A stretch of 64,000 nucleotides of DNA from CAZJHD01 sp964545855. GTDB lineage: Bacteria; Planctomycetota; UBA1135; JACQFD01. Below the pieces are notes generated by a model, which was given only the letters and a program-made list of their open reading frames with translations, had not been told where the DNA came from and made no database searches. The stretch is taken from NCBI GenBank assembly GCA_964545855.1, contig CAZJHD010000022.1, forward strand, positions 5,568 to 69,567, read 5' to 3'. Positions 23,321 through 32,528 of the stretch are shown one piece after another. Each line of letters opens with the position of its first letter. The first letter of the stretch is position 1. Both the position numbers and the translations under genes were made by a program.

Positions 23321-26131
23321 ATGACTCGACGCGCGCCGCTCTCCCGATCCCTCCTCCCGGCGATCGGTCTCCTCCTCGCGGCGCTCCCGGCCTGCGTGAA
23401 CTCGGGCTCGGAGGTGGGACCGAAGCTCCCCAAGCCGGCCGAGAACACGCTCGCCGCCGCCGTCGTCGATCCGATCGGCCGGCCCCTGTCGAACGCGCGC
23501 GTCACCGTCGAGGGACGCACGACGCTCACGGACGATCGAGGCCGCTTCCGTCTCGAGCAGCTCACGGGGGGGCAGCGCCTCGTGCGGATCGACGCGCGGC
23601 GCACCACGACGAGCACGCTTCCGGCGGGGATCTTCGACGAGCTCGCCGTCTCGATCTCCTTCGGCACGGGGCGCGCGGTCGCCGACCGGCCGATCGTGCT
23701 CCCGGACTTCGAGCCCGGCGTCTCGGCGGAGATCTCGGTGAACCAGGGCGCCGCCCTCGCCGGGACGCTGGTCGATCCGGCGACGGGCGCCGAGCTCGTC
23801 CTCGACGGAGCGGTCGCCACGCATCCGCAGCCGGGCGCCGTCGCCGCCACGCTCCGCTTCGTCTCCGTTCCGCCGGGGTCGATCCCGGCCGCGCTCGAGC
23901 CGGGAGGCGTGCCGCGCGCCGGCGCGCTCTACTTCGCCATCGCGCCCGCCGATCTCGTCTTCACTGCGGCGCCGACGATCCGCATCGCCGACGCGGTCTT
24001 CGGGATCGCCGACGCCGTGGCGGCGACGAAGCCCGTCACGCCGGAGCTCGACGTGCTCGATCGGGTGACCGGACGCTGGGTGCTCGGCGGGCCCGCGGCC
24101 ATCGGAGGGGGACTGCTCTCGTCGAGCGCGATCGCCGGCGGCGGGCTCCACGCTCTCTCCGTCGAGCTGCCGCCCTCCCGCACGACGATCGTCTCCGCCC
24201 GCGTGATCGACCGCCTCGACGATCCGCTCGACGAGGCGGCGGTCCTGTCGCGCGACGGCAGGGCCGCGCGCACCGGCAAGTTCGGCTTCGGCGAGATCCC
24301 GGACGTCTGCGCCGCCGACGCCAACGACGTCGCGATCCAAGTGCCGCTCATGGTGGCGGCCCCGGCCTACGCAGCGCAGCACGCCCTGCGTCGCGACGCG
24401 CTCCCGGGAACGCCCGGCGCCGGTGCGGAGACTCCCTTCGCCGATCGACCCCTCGCGACGACGCCCGCGGGCCGCGTTCGGGTCCTCGCGATCTTCCAGG
24501 GGAAGCCCCTCGCGGACGTCCTGATCGGCGTGTCGAGCGTCTTCGCGGGGATCTACGACGCGAGCGAGCTCTCGGCGGCGGGGGAGGTCGGCGCCGAGTT
24601 CTGGGACGTGCCGAAGGGGCAGTACTTCGCGACGGGGCTGGCGCTGCTGCCGAACGGCAACGTGATCCGCACGCAGCGTCTGAAGATCGTCACGAAGCCC
24701 GGCTCGACCTCCGACATCGTCATCTTCCCGTCGGCCACGAAGCTCTCGGGCGTCGACCACCTCGGGAGGCTCTCCGTCTTCGCGCGACGGGGCGCTTCCT
24801 CGACGAGCCTCTTCAACACGTATCTCCAGGTCGGCCTCGATCCCAACACGAAGCAGAAGGGGATCGCGCCCTTCGGCAACGCACGGATCTCCCCGGTGCT
24901 GAAGGGACCGGCGCTCCTCACGGCGGGCCGGGCCTACGAGGTCTCGGGCCGCGGCTCCGGTGTCGACCTCCTCCGTCGCACGGCCTACGCGAGCGATTCC
25001 TCCGCCTCGCACATCCGGCGGCTCGGCCCGTCGCCCGACATCGACCCGGCGCCCCGGGGCTTCCCGGGGGGCGCCACGCTCGCGGGCGCCGCGACCGGTC
25101 TCACGAGCCGGATCGCCGCGCCTCCCGTGAGCGGCAGCTACGCCGTGGAGGTCCGGGCGCGCGCGGCGCTCTCCTTCGAGCAGAGGCTCGCAGTCGCCCT
25201 CGGAGCGGAGCGCGTGCCGCGCGAGGAGATCGTCTCCCTCCCGCTCGCCCCGACCTTCGCCGCGCCCGCCTACGAGGCCATCGTGCCTCGGGGGAAGACG
25301 GCGATCGCGCTCGTCGAGCGCGACGCGGCCGGACCCCTCGGGCCGATCACCCGGTTCGGCTTCTCCGCCGCGGTGCCGACGCCCTTCGGCTCGCAGGGAT
25401 CCCTCGACCTGACCGTCGACTCCACGACGCCCGACCTCCTGGTCGGGACCTTCGCCGGCTTCGGCGGTGACCCGGCTCCCGTGCGTGCGTCGCTCGTCGT
25501 CGGCACGGCCGACGGCGAGGGCGTCGATCTGGGGGACCAGGGGGCGTTCTCCTTCGTCCGGGCGACCGGCGTCTTCACGGTCCAGGCGCCGGCGCTCGCG
25601 AGCCTCCGTGTGGCGGCGATCCTCGCGCAGGCCGGCACGGCGGCGAACGGATCCGCCTTCGACGTGCGCGGCGCCGTCCTCTCGGACGTGGCCGAGGCCG
25701 GCGTGCTCCTCGCCGCGCCCGTGGTGGCGGCCGCGGCGCCGCCTCCGGGAGAGGCGATCGCGCTCTCCCCCGTGGCGACGGGGATCGCGTGGGCCGGCGA
25801 CCCCGCGACCGACGAGACGGTCCTGCGCGTCACGCGGCGGGGCGTCTCGCTCGAGCCGAGCGGGAACGTCGTCGACGCCGACTTCGAATGGGTCGTCCGG
25901 CTGCCCGGCGCGCCGTCGAGCTTCCGATTCCCCGCGTTCCCGACGAGCATCGGCACCAAGGCCGTGGCGCCCTTCTTCCAGTCGGGGCAGACCTACACGC
26001 TCGAGATCGAGGTGCGCCGGACCACGACCTACGACGAGAAGACGGCGGCCACCTCGCCGAAGATCGCGACTCCGTCGTTCTTCGGAGTCCGCTCGGTCTC
26101 GCGGTCGCGCGTCGACTTCCGCGTGCCCTGA
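23321..26131 (+). CDS. Large surface lipoprotein with carboxypeptidase-regulatory-like domain
   Basis: A 936-residue protein whose N-terminus is a lipoprotein signal with lipobox LPAC at about residue 25. Directly after it, a carboxypeptidase-regulatory-like beta-sandwich can be seen (DPIGRPLSNARVTVEGRT, then TDDRGRFRLEQL). The rest is composed of beta-rich, Ala/Gly/Pro-rich stretches without catalytic motifs and reads like several immunoglobulin-like modules. It is probably exported and anchored in the outer membrane, with an adhesive or structural role; I do not recognise a specific family for residues 120-936. It ends 4 bp before the convergent YgfZ-like gene. Confidence 0.7.
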   Translation: MTRRAPLSRSLLPAIGLLLAALPACVNSGSEVGPKLPKPAENTLAAAVVDPIGRPLSNARVTVEGRTTLTDDRGRFRLEQLTGGQRLVRIDARRTTTSTLPAGIFDELAVSISFGTGRAVADRPIVLPDFEPGVSAEISVNQGAALAGTLVDPATGAELVLDGAVATHPQPGAVAATLRFVSVPPGSIPAALEPGGVPRAGALYFAIAPADLVFTAAPTIRIADAVFGIADAVAATKPVTPELDVLDRVTGRWVLGGPAAIGGGLLSSSAIAGGGLHALSVELPPSRTTIVSARVIDRLDDPLDEAAVLSRDGRAARTGKFGFGEIPDVCAADANDVAIQVPLMVAAPAYAAQHALRRDALPGTPGAGAETPFADRPLATTPAGRVRVLAIFQGKPLADVLIGVSSVFAGIYDASELSAAGEVGAEFWDVPKGQYFATGLALLPNGNVIRTQRLKIVTKPGSTSDIVIFPSATKLSGVDHLGRLSVFARRGASSTSLFNTYLQVGLDPNTKQKGIAPFGNARISPVLKGPALLTAGRAYEVSGRGSGVDLLRRTAYASDSSASHIRRLGPSPDIDPAPRGFPGGATLAGAATGLTSRIAAPPVSGSYAVEVRARAALSFEQRLAVALGAERVPREEIVSLPLAPTFAAPAYEAIVPRGKTAIALVERDAAGPLGPITRFGFSAAVPTPFGSQGSLDLTVDSTTPDLLVGTFAGFGGDPAPVRASLVVGTADGEGVDLGDQGAFSFVRATGVFTVQAPALASLRVAAILAQAGTAANGSAFDVRGAVLSDVAEAGVLLAAPVVAAAAPPPGEAIALSPVATGIAWAGDPATDETVLRVTRRGVSLEPSGNVVDADFEWVVRLPGAPSSFRFPAFPTSIGTKAVAPFFQSGQTYTLEIEVRRTTTYDEKTAATSPKIATPSFFGVRSVSRSRVDFRVP

Positions 26132-26135
26132 GCGA

Positions 26136-27245
26136 CTACTCGCGCGCCGGCGCCTGCGGCGCGACGATCGGGAGATCGACCACCTTCGCGCTGAGCGAGC
26201 GTTCGCCCGCGCGGATCTCCAGGACCGACCCCGCCGGCGCCTTGGCGTTCCGCACCACGGCGAGACCGATGGGGCGCTCCAGGACGGGCGAGATGGCCCA
26301 GGAGCGGAGATCGCCGACCTCCTCTCCCTCGCGCAGGAGCTTGTCGCCGCGCTCCGGCAGGTCTTCCTTCGGCGAGTCCATCACGACGCCGACGAGCCGG
26401 CGATGGACCTTCCCGTAGGTATCGATGCGCGCGACCGTCTCCTGGCCCGGGTAGCAGCCCTTCGTGAGCGAGAAGGCGTCGTCGAGCGCCACCTCCTGCG
26501 GGAAGAGGTCGTTCGTGTAGTCGAGACCGAAGCGAGGCCGGCCCGCCTCGAGACGCAGCGCGTCGTAGGCGGCGAGACCGACCCGCTGGAGCCCCTTCGG
26601 CGAGCCCACGGCGACGAGTGCGGCGAGCACGGCCTCGGCGGCCGGATGGAGCACGTGGAGGAGGAACCCGTCGAAGCCCGTCGACCGATCGCGGACCGCG
26701 AGCACGCTCGAGCCCTCGATGCGCACGAAGGCGTGGCTCAGGGGTGCGTCCTGCGGCAACGCGCCCTCGGCGGTGGCCTCGAGGATCTCGGCCGCGCGGG
26801 GTCCGGCCAGCAGGAGCGTCCCCAGGTCGTCCGAGAAGTCACGGAAGCCGACCTTCTCCTGGAACAGCGCGCGCTCCAGCTCCTGCGCGAGGGCCGGGGC
26901 TCCGCCGGTCTCCGTGAGGAGGAGGAAGCCATCGGGCGTCGCGAGCGCGGAGACCGCGTGGAGGATCTTTCCCTGGCCGTTCAGCAGGTAGGTGGCGCGG
27001 CCGGAGCCGGGCGCCAGGTCGGCGAGCTCGGCGGAGAAGAGGCGCTGGAGGAACTCGCGCGCGTCGGCGCCCGCGACCTCGAGCTTCCCGAGGAACGAGA
27101 GGTCGACGAGCCCCGCGGCGGCGCGGAGCGCCGCGTGTTCCTCGAAGGGGTGGCCGAAGCGGATCGGATAGACAGCGCCTTCCACGGGGCGGAGCTCGGC
27201 TCCGGCGGCGCGGTGGGCGTTCTCGAAGGGGGAAGAGGCAGGCAC
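26136..27245 (-). CDS. ygfZ: Folate-binding YgfZ/GcvT-like protein
   Basis: A 369-residue member of the aminomethyltransferase fold. The diagnostic YgfZ motif KGCYPGQE is present at 262-269, and GLDYTNDLFPQE precedes it. YgfZ proteins bind tetrahydrofolate and help assemble or repair certain iron-sulfur enzymes such as MiaB, a radical SAM protein. The other glycine-cleavage genes are absent, which argues against GcvT. A GTG start at 27245 is chosen because MPASSPFENAHR begins just before the conserved region; the frame is open further upstream, but without homology. It converges with the lipoprotein gene. Confidence 0.83.
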   Translation of the reverse strand: MPASSPFENAHRAAGAELRPVEGAVYPIRFGHPFEEHAALRAAAGLVDLSFLGKLEVAGADAREFLQRLFSAELADLAPGSGRATYLLNGQGKILHAVSALATPDGFLLLTETGGAPALAQELERALFQEKVGFRDFSDDLGTLLLAGPRAAEILEATAEGALPQDAPLSHAFVRIEGSSVLAVRDRSTGFDGFLLHVLHPAAEAVLAALVAVGSPKGLQRVGLAAYDALRLEAGRPRFGLDYTNDLFPQEVALDDAFSLTKGCYPGQETVARIDTYGKVHRRLVGVVMDSPKEDLPERGDKLLREGEEVGDLRSWAISPVLERPIGLAVVRNAKAPAGSVLEIRAGERSLSAKVVDLPIVAPQAPARE

Positions 27246-27379
27246 GGGTGCATCCTTCGCGCGATCGGCCTCCGACGCCAGGAGCGCCTCCGAGGATTCG
27301 CCCGGAACGACGCGCGGCCGGCGAGTGCCGGCCGCGCGCGATGGAGCTCGTCTCGAGCGCCGTCCCCGAGACGTCGTCC

Positions 27380-30300
27380 TCAGGGCGCGACGCCCTTCTG
27401 CTTCTCCACGAAGTAGACCTGCCACCAGTGCCAGATCGGATCCGTCATCGGGAGCTTCCACGAACTCGGCAGGGCCCCGTAGGTGAAGTCCCACTGCGCG
27501 AAGGCCTTCTGCACGTAGGCGCTCTTCGGAGAGAAGCGGTTCGCGAGCATCAGCGAGCTCGGGATCCACTGGCCGACCCCGTCGTACTGCGTGCAGATCA
27601 CGTACTGGTTCGTGTCCTTCGTCTTCACGAACCGCTTGAAGTTGCCGTTCGGGCCCCAGGCCGGGCCGACGAGATAGTCGGCCATCTCGCGGATCATCGT
27701 TCGCGCGAGCGGATCGCCGGTGACGCGGTCGTACAGCGCGAGCGCGTGGATCATCGGCCCCACTTGCCAGGGCGACTCGTAGGTGTCGGACCAGTTGCCC
27801 GGGAAGGCCTTGCCGTAGTCGATCATCGCGACGGCGAAGGCGTTCGGCGCCTTGCCCATCCACTGCCGCACGTTCTTCACGATGGTCGTGGCACCCGTCA
27901 GGTACTCGGGCTTACCCGTGAGGTACCACGCCTTCAGCAGCGCGCGCATGCACCAGGCGCTGCCGCGCGTCGAGAGCGGCTGCGTGCCGAGCTTCTTCAC
28001 GAAGGGGAACGTGAGGATCCCCTCGGCGACCTGCGCGACGGCCTCCTCGGTGATCGGATGCCCCGTGAGCAGCGTGTACTCGTAGGCGTCCTCCACCGTC
28101 ATGTGCTCCTCGTCGTAGCCGTTCCATCCGGAGCCGGCGGCGGGGATCCCCGCCTTCAGGCTCGGGTACTTCGAGGGGAGCGAGAGCCGTCCGAGATCGT
28201 CGGGGAAGGCCGACGTGTTGGGGTAGGGGACGCCCTCGTAGAGGTAGGCGTTCGGATGGTTCGCGGCCTTGAAGCCCGCGATGTGGAAGCCGCGGACGTT
28301 CGCGCCCTGCAGGGCGCCCTCCTCCTGCACCTCGAAGAACTCGAGGCGTCCCGTCTGCGGGAAGTGGAGGAACGCCGAGAGCACGTTGCGCGGGCTGCCC
28401 GTCGTGTGGGTGTTCTGGTACCACTTCGCGGCGCCGAAGGTGGCCCAGCCCCAGTCGTCGAGGGCGTCGCGTCCGGCCGCCGTCTGTTGGAGGAAGTTCG
28501 CGGCGAGGGAACCGAACTGGCTCGGGCTCTCGAAGGGAACCGCCAGATCTCCCTGGTCGCTCCAGGCGGTGGTCGCGCGAACGTAGTCCGCCGTCGGCAC
28601 CGGACGCACGGGCCGCTGGAAGGCCGTCGCCGCGGCGAGCGCGGGCGTCGACCCGGCGTGGAACGCGAAGAGGATCTCCGCACTCGCGTTCTGCATGTCG
28701 TCGAGCCAGAGCTTGCCCTGGAAGTTCGACGGGAACATCTCGAGCGACACGCGGCCGTTCGACTCCACCTCGACGGCCTTCGGGAACGACTGCCAGAACC
28801 ATCGGACCGCGACCGTGAGGCCGTAGCTCGGCGTCGACACGTCGGTGATGCTGCTCGCGCGGGTGCCCGAGGCGAGAACCTTCGGGCTCGACTCGGAGCC
28901 GGAGAGGATCCGGTAGCCGGAGAAGCTCGTGCCCGGAGTGACCGCCCACTTGGGGCCGCCGCTCGAATCCTGGTAGGTCTCGAGGCGACCGAGCGTCGCG
29001 AGCGCGCCGGTGATCGGCGCTGCCTTCGGGTCGGCCCACGCGCTCACCGTCGCCGGTGCGCCGTTCAGGTCGAGCTTCAGGCCGAGCTCGTAGTTCTCGA
29101 TCCCCACGGCGCCGATCGCGTCGAGGTAGTAGTCGTTCCGGAGCGTGTGGATCGCGCGGACCTCGGAGGATCCCGGCGCGAACTCGAGGTACGTCGTGTA
29201 GCGCAGGACGTCGCGTCCGACGCCGGCGCCGGGGCTCGAGGCGCGGTGCCTCCCCTCGACCTTGAAGCGCGCGGCCGCGGGGCCCGACCGGTTCGACAGG
29301 AAGGTCACCTGCGGCGCATCGAACTCCGAGGAGTAGAGCACTCCGTCGGCGGCGAGGAGCTGCGCTCCGTTGCCGGCCGATCCCGAGACGACGCGCTCGC
29401 TCGCGGAGAAGGCTCCGTCGCCGTTCAGGTCGAGCTGCACGCTCTCGAAGAGCCGATGGGCCGACTTGGAGAGCTCGAAGAGAGCGGTGCCGGTGTTCAC
29501 GAGCCAGCCGTTCGAGGTCGGCGACACCGTGACCGTCGCGAAGGACGGAGCCGGCGCGCTCTTCAGCGTGTAGCTCGCGGTCCCGAGGGCGGCGCAGTCG
29601 CCGCGGAACTCGACGAGGAGCCACTGGATGGGCTTCGTCGTGTCGGCGATCGGTCCCCAGCGCTGCATCACGCGGAACTGCGCCGGGAGCGCCTTCCCCG
29701 TGTCGTCCACCACCACGAGCCCCGACGTCGACGTGAGCAGGTCCGTCGCCGAGAAGGGCACCCCGCACTGGATCAGGTCGCCCTTGCGCGCGAAGCCCGA
29801 GAGATCGTGCGCGAGGAGCGTGATGCCCGCTTGGAGGTTCTGCGGCCCCGAGGGCGGTGGCGGCGAGGGTGGCGGCGTGGGACCGGGCGGCGGCGGCGTC
29901 GGGGGAACCGGCGGCGGCGGCGTGGGGTCGGGCGGCGGCGGCGGCGGCGCGACGGGCTCCTCTCCGTCGGGCGACGTCGACGCCTTCAGGGCGACGGTCC
30001 GCTTGATGAGGTTGCTCACCACGAATCCGTTCGGTGCCTTCGAGTCGAAGACGATCGCGCGGAAGTAGGCGGTCATGCCATAGGTCTGCGGCGTCAACGG
30101 GAACACGGCCGTCGACCCATCGATGGGCGTGACCCAGAGCAGCTTCGACGCGGCGTTCTGCAGTCCTTCCGCCGTGAGCCCCGGGGGGAACTGGGTCAGC
30201 ATCGACGCATTCATCGAGCCGAGGAGGAGCCGCGCGCCGTCGGGGCTCTTCGGGCCACCGGACGTGCGGATGACGGCCGAGTCGCCAGCGACCAGCTGGA

Positions 30301-30430
30301 CGAGCTTCGCCTTGAGCGGAGGCTCCTGCGCGGCGATCGAACCGCTCGCGAGAGCCGTCACGAAGAGGACGCGAAGTGCCAGGGCCCCCAGCGTCGTTGG
30401 GGTTCCCCGATCCGAATTCCCGATGCGCAT
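27380..30430 (-). CDS. Secreted PcRGLX/YetA-like (exo-rhamnogalacturonan lyase family) protein
   Basis: A 1016-residue exported protein. A signal peptide ends near IAAQ at residue 35. A small beta-domain follows, then a proline-rich linker (about 162-197, almost only Pro with Gly/Thr/Ser), then the RIFT-barrel-like N-terminal domain of the family, with GVPFSATDL, PAQFRVMQRWG and IQWLLVEF, then beta-sandwich and finally an alpha/alpha-barrel region with EHMTVEDAYEYTLLTG. PcRGLX and YetA act on pectin rhamnogalacturonan. A strong GGAGGAAG ribosome site precedes the ATG at 30430. Polysaccharide degradation is likely; lyase activity and substrate are inferred from fold resemblance only. Confidence 0.65.
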   Translation of the reverse strand: MRIGNSDRGTPTTLGALALRVLFVTALASGSIAAQEPPLKAKLVQLVAGDSAVIRTSGGPKSPDGARLLLGSMNASMLTQFPPGLTAEGLQNAASKLLWVTPIDGSTAVFPLTPQTYGMTAYFRAIVFDSKAPNGFVVSNLIKRTVALKASTSPDGEEPVAPPPPPPDPTPPPPVPPTPPPPGPTPPPSPPPPSGPQNLQAGITLLAHDLSGFARKGDLIQCGVPFSATDLLTSTSGLVVVDDTGKALPAQFRVMQRWGPIADTTKPIQWLLVEFRGDCAALGTASYTLKSAPAPSFATVTVSPTSNGWLVNTGTALFELSKSAHRLFESVQLDLNGDGAFSASERVVSGSAGNGAQLLAADGVLYSSEFDAPQVTFLSNRSGPAAARFKVEGRHRASSPGAGVGRDVLRYTTYLEFAPGSSEVRAIHTLRNDYYLDAIGAVGIENYELGLKLDLNGAPATVSAWADPKAAPITGALATLGRLETYQDSSGGPKWAVTPGTSFSGYRILSGSESSPKVLASGTRASSITDVSTPSYGLTVAVRWFWQSFPKAVEVESNGRVSLEMFPSNFQGKLWLDDMQNASAEILFAFHAGSTPALAAATAFQRPVRPVPTADYVRATTAWSDQGDLAVPFESPSQFGSLAANFLQQTAAGRDALDDWGWATFGAAKWYQNTHTTGSPRNVLSAFLHFPQTGRLEFFEVQEEGALQGANVRGFHIAGFKAANHPNAYLYEGVPYPNTSAFPDDLGRLSLPSKYPSLKAGIPAAGSGWNGYDEEHMTVEDAYEYTLLTGHPITEEAVAQVAEGILTFPFVKKLGTQPLSTRGSAWCMRALLKAWYLTGKPEYLTGATTIVKNVRQWMGKAPNAFAVAMIDYGKAFPGNWSDTYESPWQVGPMIHALALYDRVTGDPLARTMIREMADYLVGPAWGPNGNFKRFVKTKDTNQYVICTQYDGVGQWIPSSLMLANRFSPKSAYVQKAFAQWDFTYGALPSSWKLPMTDPIWHWWQVYFVEKQKGVAP

Positions 30431-30670
30431 GATCTTCCTCCGCCCCGTGCAGCGAGGGCGGTCCGCTCGATGGGGGCGCGCGAGATGGCGAGCCGCCCGA
30501 GCTCTTCTTCACCTGGAACGTAGGAAGCTCCGCGGCGCGAGGCAAACCGGCACGGAAGTGGATGTCACCCCTTCGGGTGTCGCGGCGGACCAGGGGATCG
30601 CCGGACCGCCCGAATTCGCGCGGCGCCGCCTCCGTTCGGTCCCTTCGACCCACGACGACGCTCCCAAGCC

Positions 30671-31351
30671 ATGGCCCGAGCCCGACGCATGTCCGCGCGA
30701 GTCGCGGTCTCCGATCGCCTCCGCTCCCGCTCCGACGATGCAAGGGAGGGAGAAGAGTTTGCGCCCGCGCGCGGGAACGCGTCCGCGGGCACGGCGGCCG
30801 GGTCCGCCGCGCGCGCCGGAGCAGGTCCGGCGACCGACTCGGATCCGCTCGAATGCATGCGGCTCCGGCGGCGCGGCGGAGATCTCTGGATCGCCGTCGG
30901 GCCCGCGGGCGTCGTGGCCGTCGGCCGACCGGGGGAGGACGAGGCCGCCCTGCGCGAGCGCCACGCGCGGCTCTGGCCACGCGCTCTCTGGAGGCGGGGC
31001 GCGGCCGGAGCCCTCGCGGCGCGGAGCCGCGACGAGCTGTCGCGGAGGCTCGTCCCGAAGCCCGTCGCCGCGACGGTGCCGCTCGACCTTCGGGGGACGG
31101 CCTTCGAGCGAGCCGTCTGGTCGGAGCTCCGGTCGGTCCCCTTCGGCAGCCGGATCACCTTCGCGGCCCTCGCCGCTCGCGTCGGTGCGCCCCGCGCCGT
31201 GCGCGCCGTCGGCACGGCGAGCGCGCGTTGCCCGCTCGCTCCCTTCGTGCCGACGCACCGCCTCGTGGGCGCTGCGGGCGCTCCGGGTCTCCCGGTCGAC
31301 GATCCCTGGACTCCGCTGCGCGCACGTCTCTTCGAGAAGGAGGTTCGATGA
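30671..31351 (+). CDS. MGMT/ATL-family DNA-repair-like protein lacking the active-site Cys
   Basis: The C-terminal 90 residues have the O6-alkylguanine alkyltransferase DNA-binding domain: PLDLRGTAFERAVWSELRSV, then PFGSRITFAALAARVG and RAVRAVGTASARCPLA with the arginine finger. Where active enzymes have PCHR, this one has Pro194-Thr195-His196-Arg197 (codon ACG at 31253-31255). It therefore cannot accept an alkyl group and would act like alkyltransferase-like proteins, which bind O6-alkylguanine and hand it to nucleotide excision repair. The first 62 residues are Ala/Arg-rich and unrelated; an internal ATG at 30857 may be the real start, giving 164 residues. It could also be a decaying gene. 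Confidence 0.7.
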   Translation: MARARRMSARVAVSDRLRSRSDDAREGEEFAPARGNASAGTAAGSAARAGAGPATDSDPLECMRLRRRGGDLWIAVGPAGVVAVGRPGEDEAALRERHARLWPRALWRRGAAGALAARSRDELSRRLVPKPVAATVPLDLRGTAFERAVWSELRSVPFGSRITFAALAARVGAPRAVRAVGTASARCPLAPFVPTHRLVGAAGAPGLPVDDPWTPLRARLFEKEVR

Positions 31352-31433
31352 CCGAGGCGCGGACCTTCGAGCGCGGTGCCCGTGGATGGACGCGGTGCGC
31401 GTTTTCCCCCCTTTCGGCATCTCGGCTTTTCCC

Positions 31434-31439
31434 TAGACT
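31434..31439 (+). promoter_or_regulatory. -10-like TAGACT upstream of the small lipoprotein gene
   Basis: TAGACTT is preceded by two T-rich runs (GTTTTCCCCCC and GGCTTTTCCC), unusual in this GC-rich sequence. It lies 88 nt before the lipoprotein ATG and resembles the box at 17065. The leader between shows no obvious riboswitch fold. Confidence 0.3.
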
Positions 31440-31527
31440 TCCCGCCCTTCCGGCCGCCGCCCTCCATGGGTCGGCCGAACTCCGTCGCACCCTCCCGGGA
31501 GCCCCTCGAGCCCCGCAATCGACGCCG

Positions 31528-32292
31528 ATGAAGAAAGTCATCGTCCTGGCCGCCGTCCTCGCCGCCCTTGCCGCGGGTGCATGCCGAAGCACCCCGTCGC
31601 ACCGCAACGTGGTCGACAACACCGATTGGCAGTATGGGCCGCTCCTCTGGAACGCATCGAAGGACGTGTTCCACGACTTCTTCGACATCGCCTACGTGAA
31701 CCTCGGTGTCGGGGACGGGCTCCTGGTGGACGTGCAGGCGACCAAGGTGGGCCACCTCGGCCTCGGCTGGGCCGACACCGTGCGCGGCGGTTTCCGGCCG
31801 CGCGCCTTCGGGATGTGGAGCCAGCGCCAGGCGGAGTACGGCCTCTCGGTCTTCTACTACCGCGACATCCATCGCCAGGCGGTGTTCGGCTCCGAGACGC
31901 TGTTCGACCAGTCGATGTCCTACAAGGGCTTCGATCTCGACCACCAGAAGGAGACGGGACACTGGCTCGACTTCAGCGCGCACGCCCACGTCTTCCTCGT
32001 CGGCGTGGAGGCGAGCGTCTCGCCGAAGGAGGTCATCGACTTCGCCGCGTCGGCCGGCCGATGGATCGTGACGATCATCCCGATCCGATCGCTGCTCCAC
32101 GCGATCGGGGTTCCGGAGCTTGGCTGGCATGCGGGCTTCGACGATCTGAGCGCCGACGACTCCGACGCCATGCTGCGCGCCTCCGGAGGCTCCGCCGCGG
32201 GTGGCGTCTACCAGGGCAACACTCCGTTCTTCGAGCGAGAGCGCGGCGCGGGCTCCTTGGCTCCGCCGGAGCAAGCGACTCCGAAGAACTAG
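31528..32292 (+). CDS. Conserved lipoprotein of unknown function
   Basis: A 254-residue lipoprotein: MKKVIVLAAVLAALAAGACRS with lipobox AGAC (Cys19). The mature part has alternating beta strands with Gly and aromatic residues, such as GVGDGLLVDVQATKVGHLG and EYGLSVFYYRDIHRQAVFG, suggesting a small beta-barrel or beta-sandwich at the outer membrane. Proteins with this GHLGLG and YYYRD pattern occur in other envelope-rich Gram-negative phyla, but I know of no assigned function. The ATG at 31528 is taken because it starts the signal peptide. It is followed by the 40-bp tandem hairpin repeats. Confidence 0.72.
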   Translation: MKKVIVLAAVLAALAAGACRSTPSHRNVVDNTDWQYGPLLWNASKDVFHDFFDIAYVNLGVGDGLLVDVQATKVGHLGLGWADTVRGGFRPRAFGMWSQRQAEYGLSVFYYRDIHRQAVFGSETLFDQSMSYKGFDLDHQKETGHWLDFSAHAHVFLVGVEASVSPKEVIDFAASAGRWIVTIIPIRSLLHAIGVPELGWHAGFDDLSADDSDAMLRASGGSAAGGVYQGNTPFFERERGAGSLAPPEQATPKN

Positions 32293-32358
32293 CGGGTGGC
32301 CGCAGAGGGCCGGCCCGACCGGTTCCCCTCTGGATCCCCTGATCCCCATCCCCCCCCC

Positions 32359-32485
32359 GACGGGCGGCGCAAGCCGCCCGTCGGCGTTTCGGGAAGGAGC
32401 CCCGCGGCGCAAGCCGCCCGTCGGCGTTTCGGGGAGAAGCCCGCCGGCGCAAGCCGCCCGTCGGCGTTTCGGGATGAGGGCGCTT
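32359..32485. repeat. 40-bp tandem repeat, three units, each with a GCAA-capped hairpin
   Basis: Three direct repeats begin at 32366, 32406 and 32446 with an exact 40-bp period. In each, a 28-bp core starting GGCGCAAGCCGCCCGTCGGC and ending GTTTCGGG is identical; the 12-bp remainder varies. Before the first unit the arm is extended, giving a perfect 10-bp stem (GACGGGCGGC / GCCGCCCGTC) around a GCAA tetraloop at 32359-32382. The block fills the gap between the lipoprotein and the oxidoreductase gene. It is not a CRISPR: the spacers are 12 bp and partly alike. Confidence 0.85.
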
Positions 32486-32528
32486 CGAAGCCGCGACGGC
32501 GACCGTGCGGCGCCGCAGAATGCGGCCG

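Noticed and set aside
20384..25012. A minus-strand open frame of about 1540 codons opposite the methyltransferase, M28 peptidase and lipoprotein genes
   Set aside because: It is Arg/Glu/Ala-rich with no recognisable domain and is explained by high-GC third positions of the genes on the other strand, which suppress stop codons.
13806..26155. A shared string CCTGAGCGACT followed by CTCGCGCGCC after two stop codons (13806 and 26127), with a weaker third case at 20144
   Set aside because: Might be a short repeat or stem, but the match is only about 25 bp, partly stop-codon and GC bias, so I do not call it a family.
32359..32485. CRISPR array
   Set aside because: Only three units, a strict 40-bp period with 12-bp partly similar gaps, and no cas genes.
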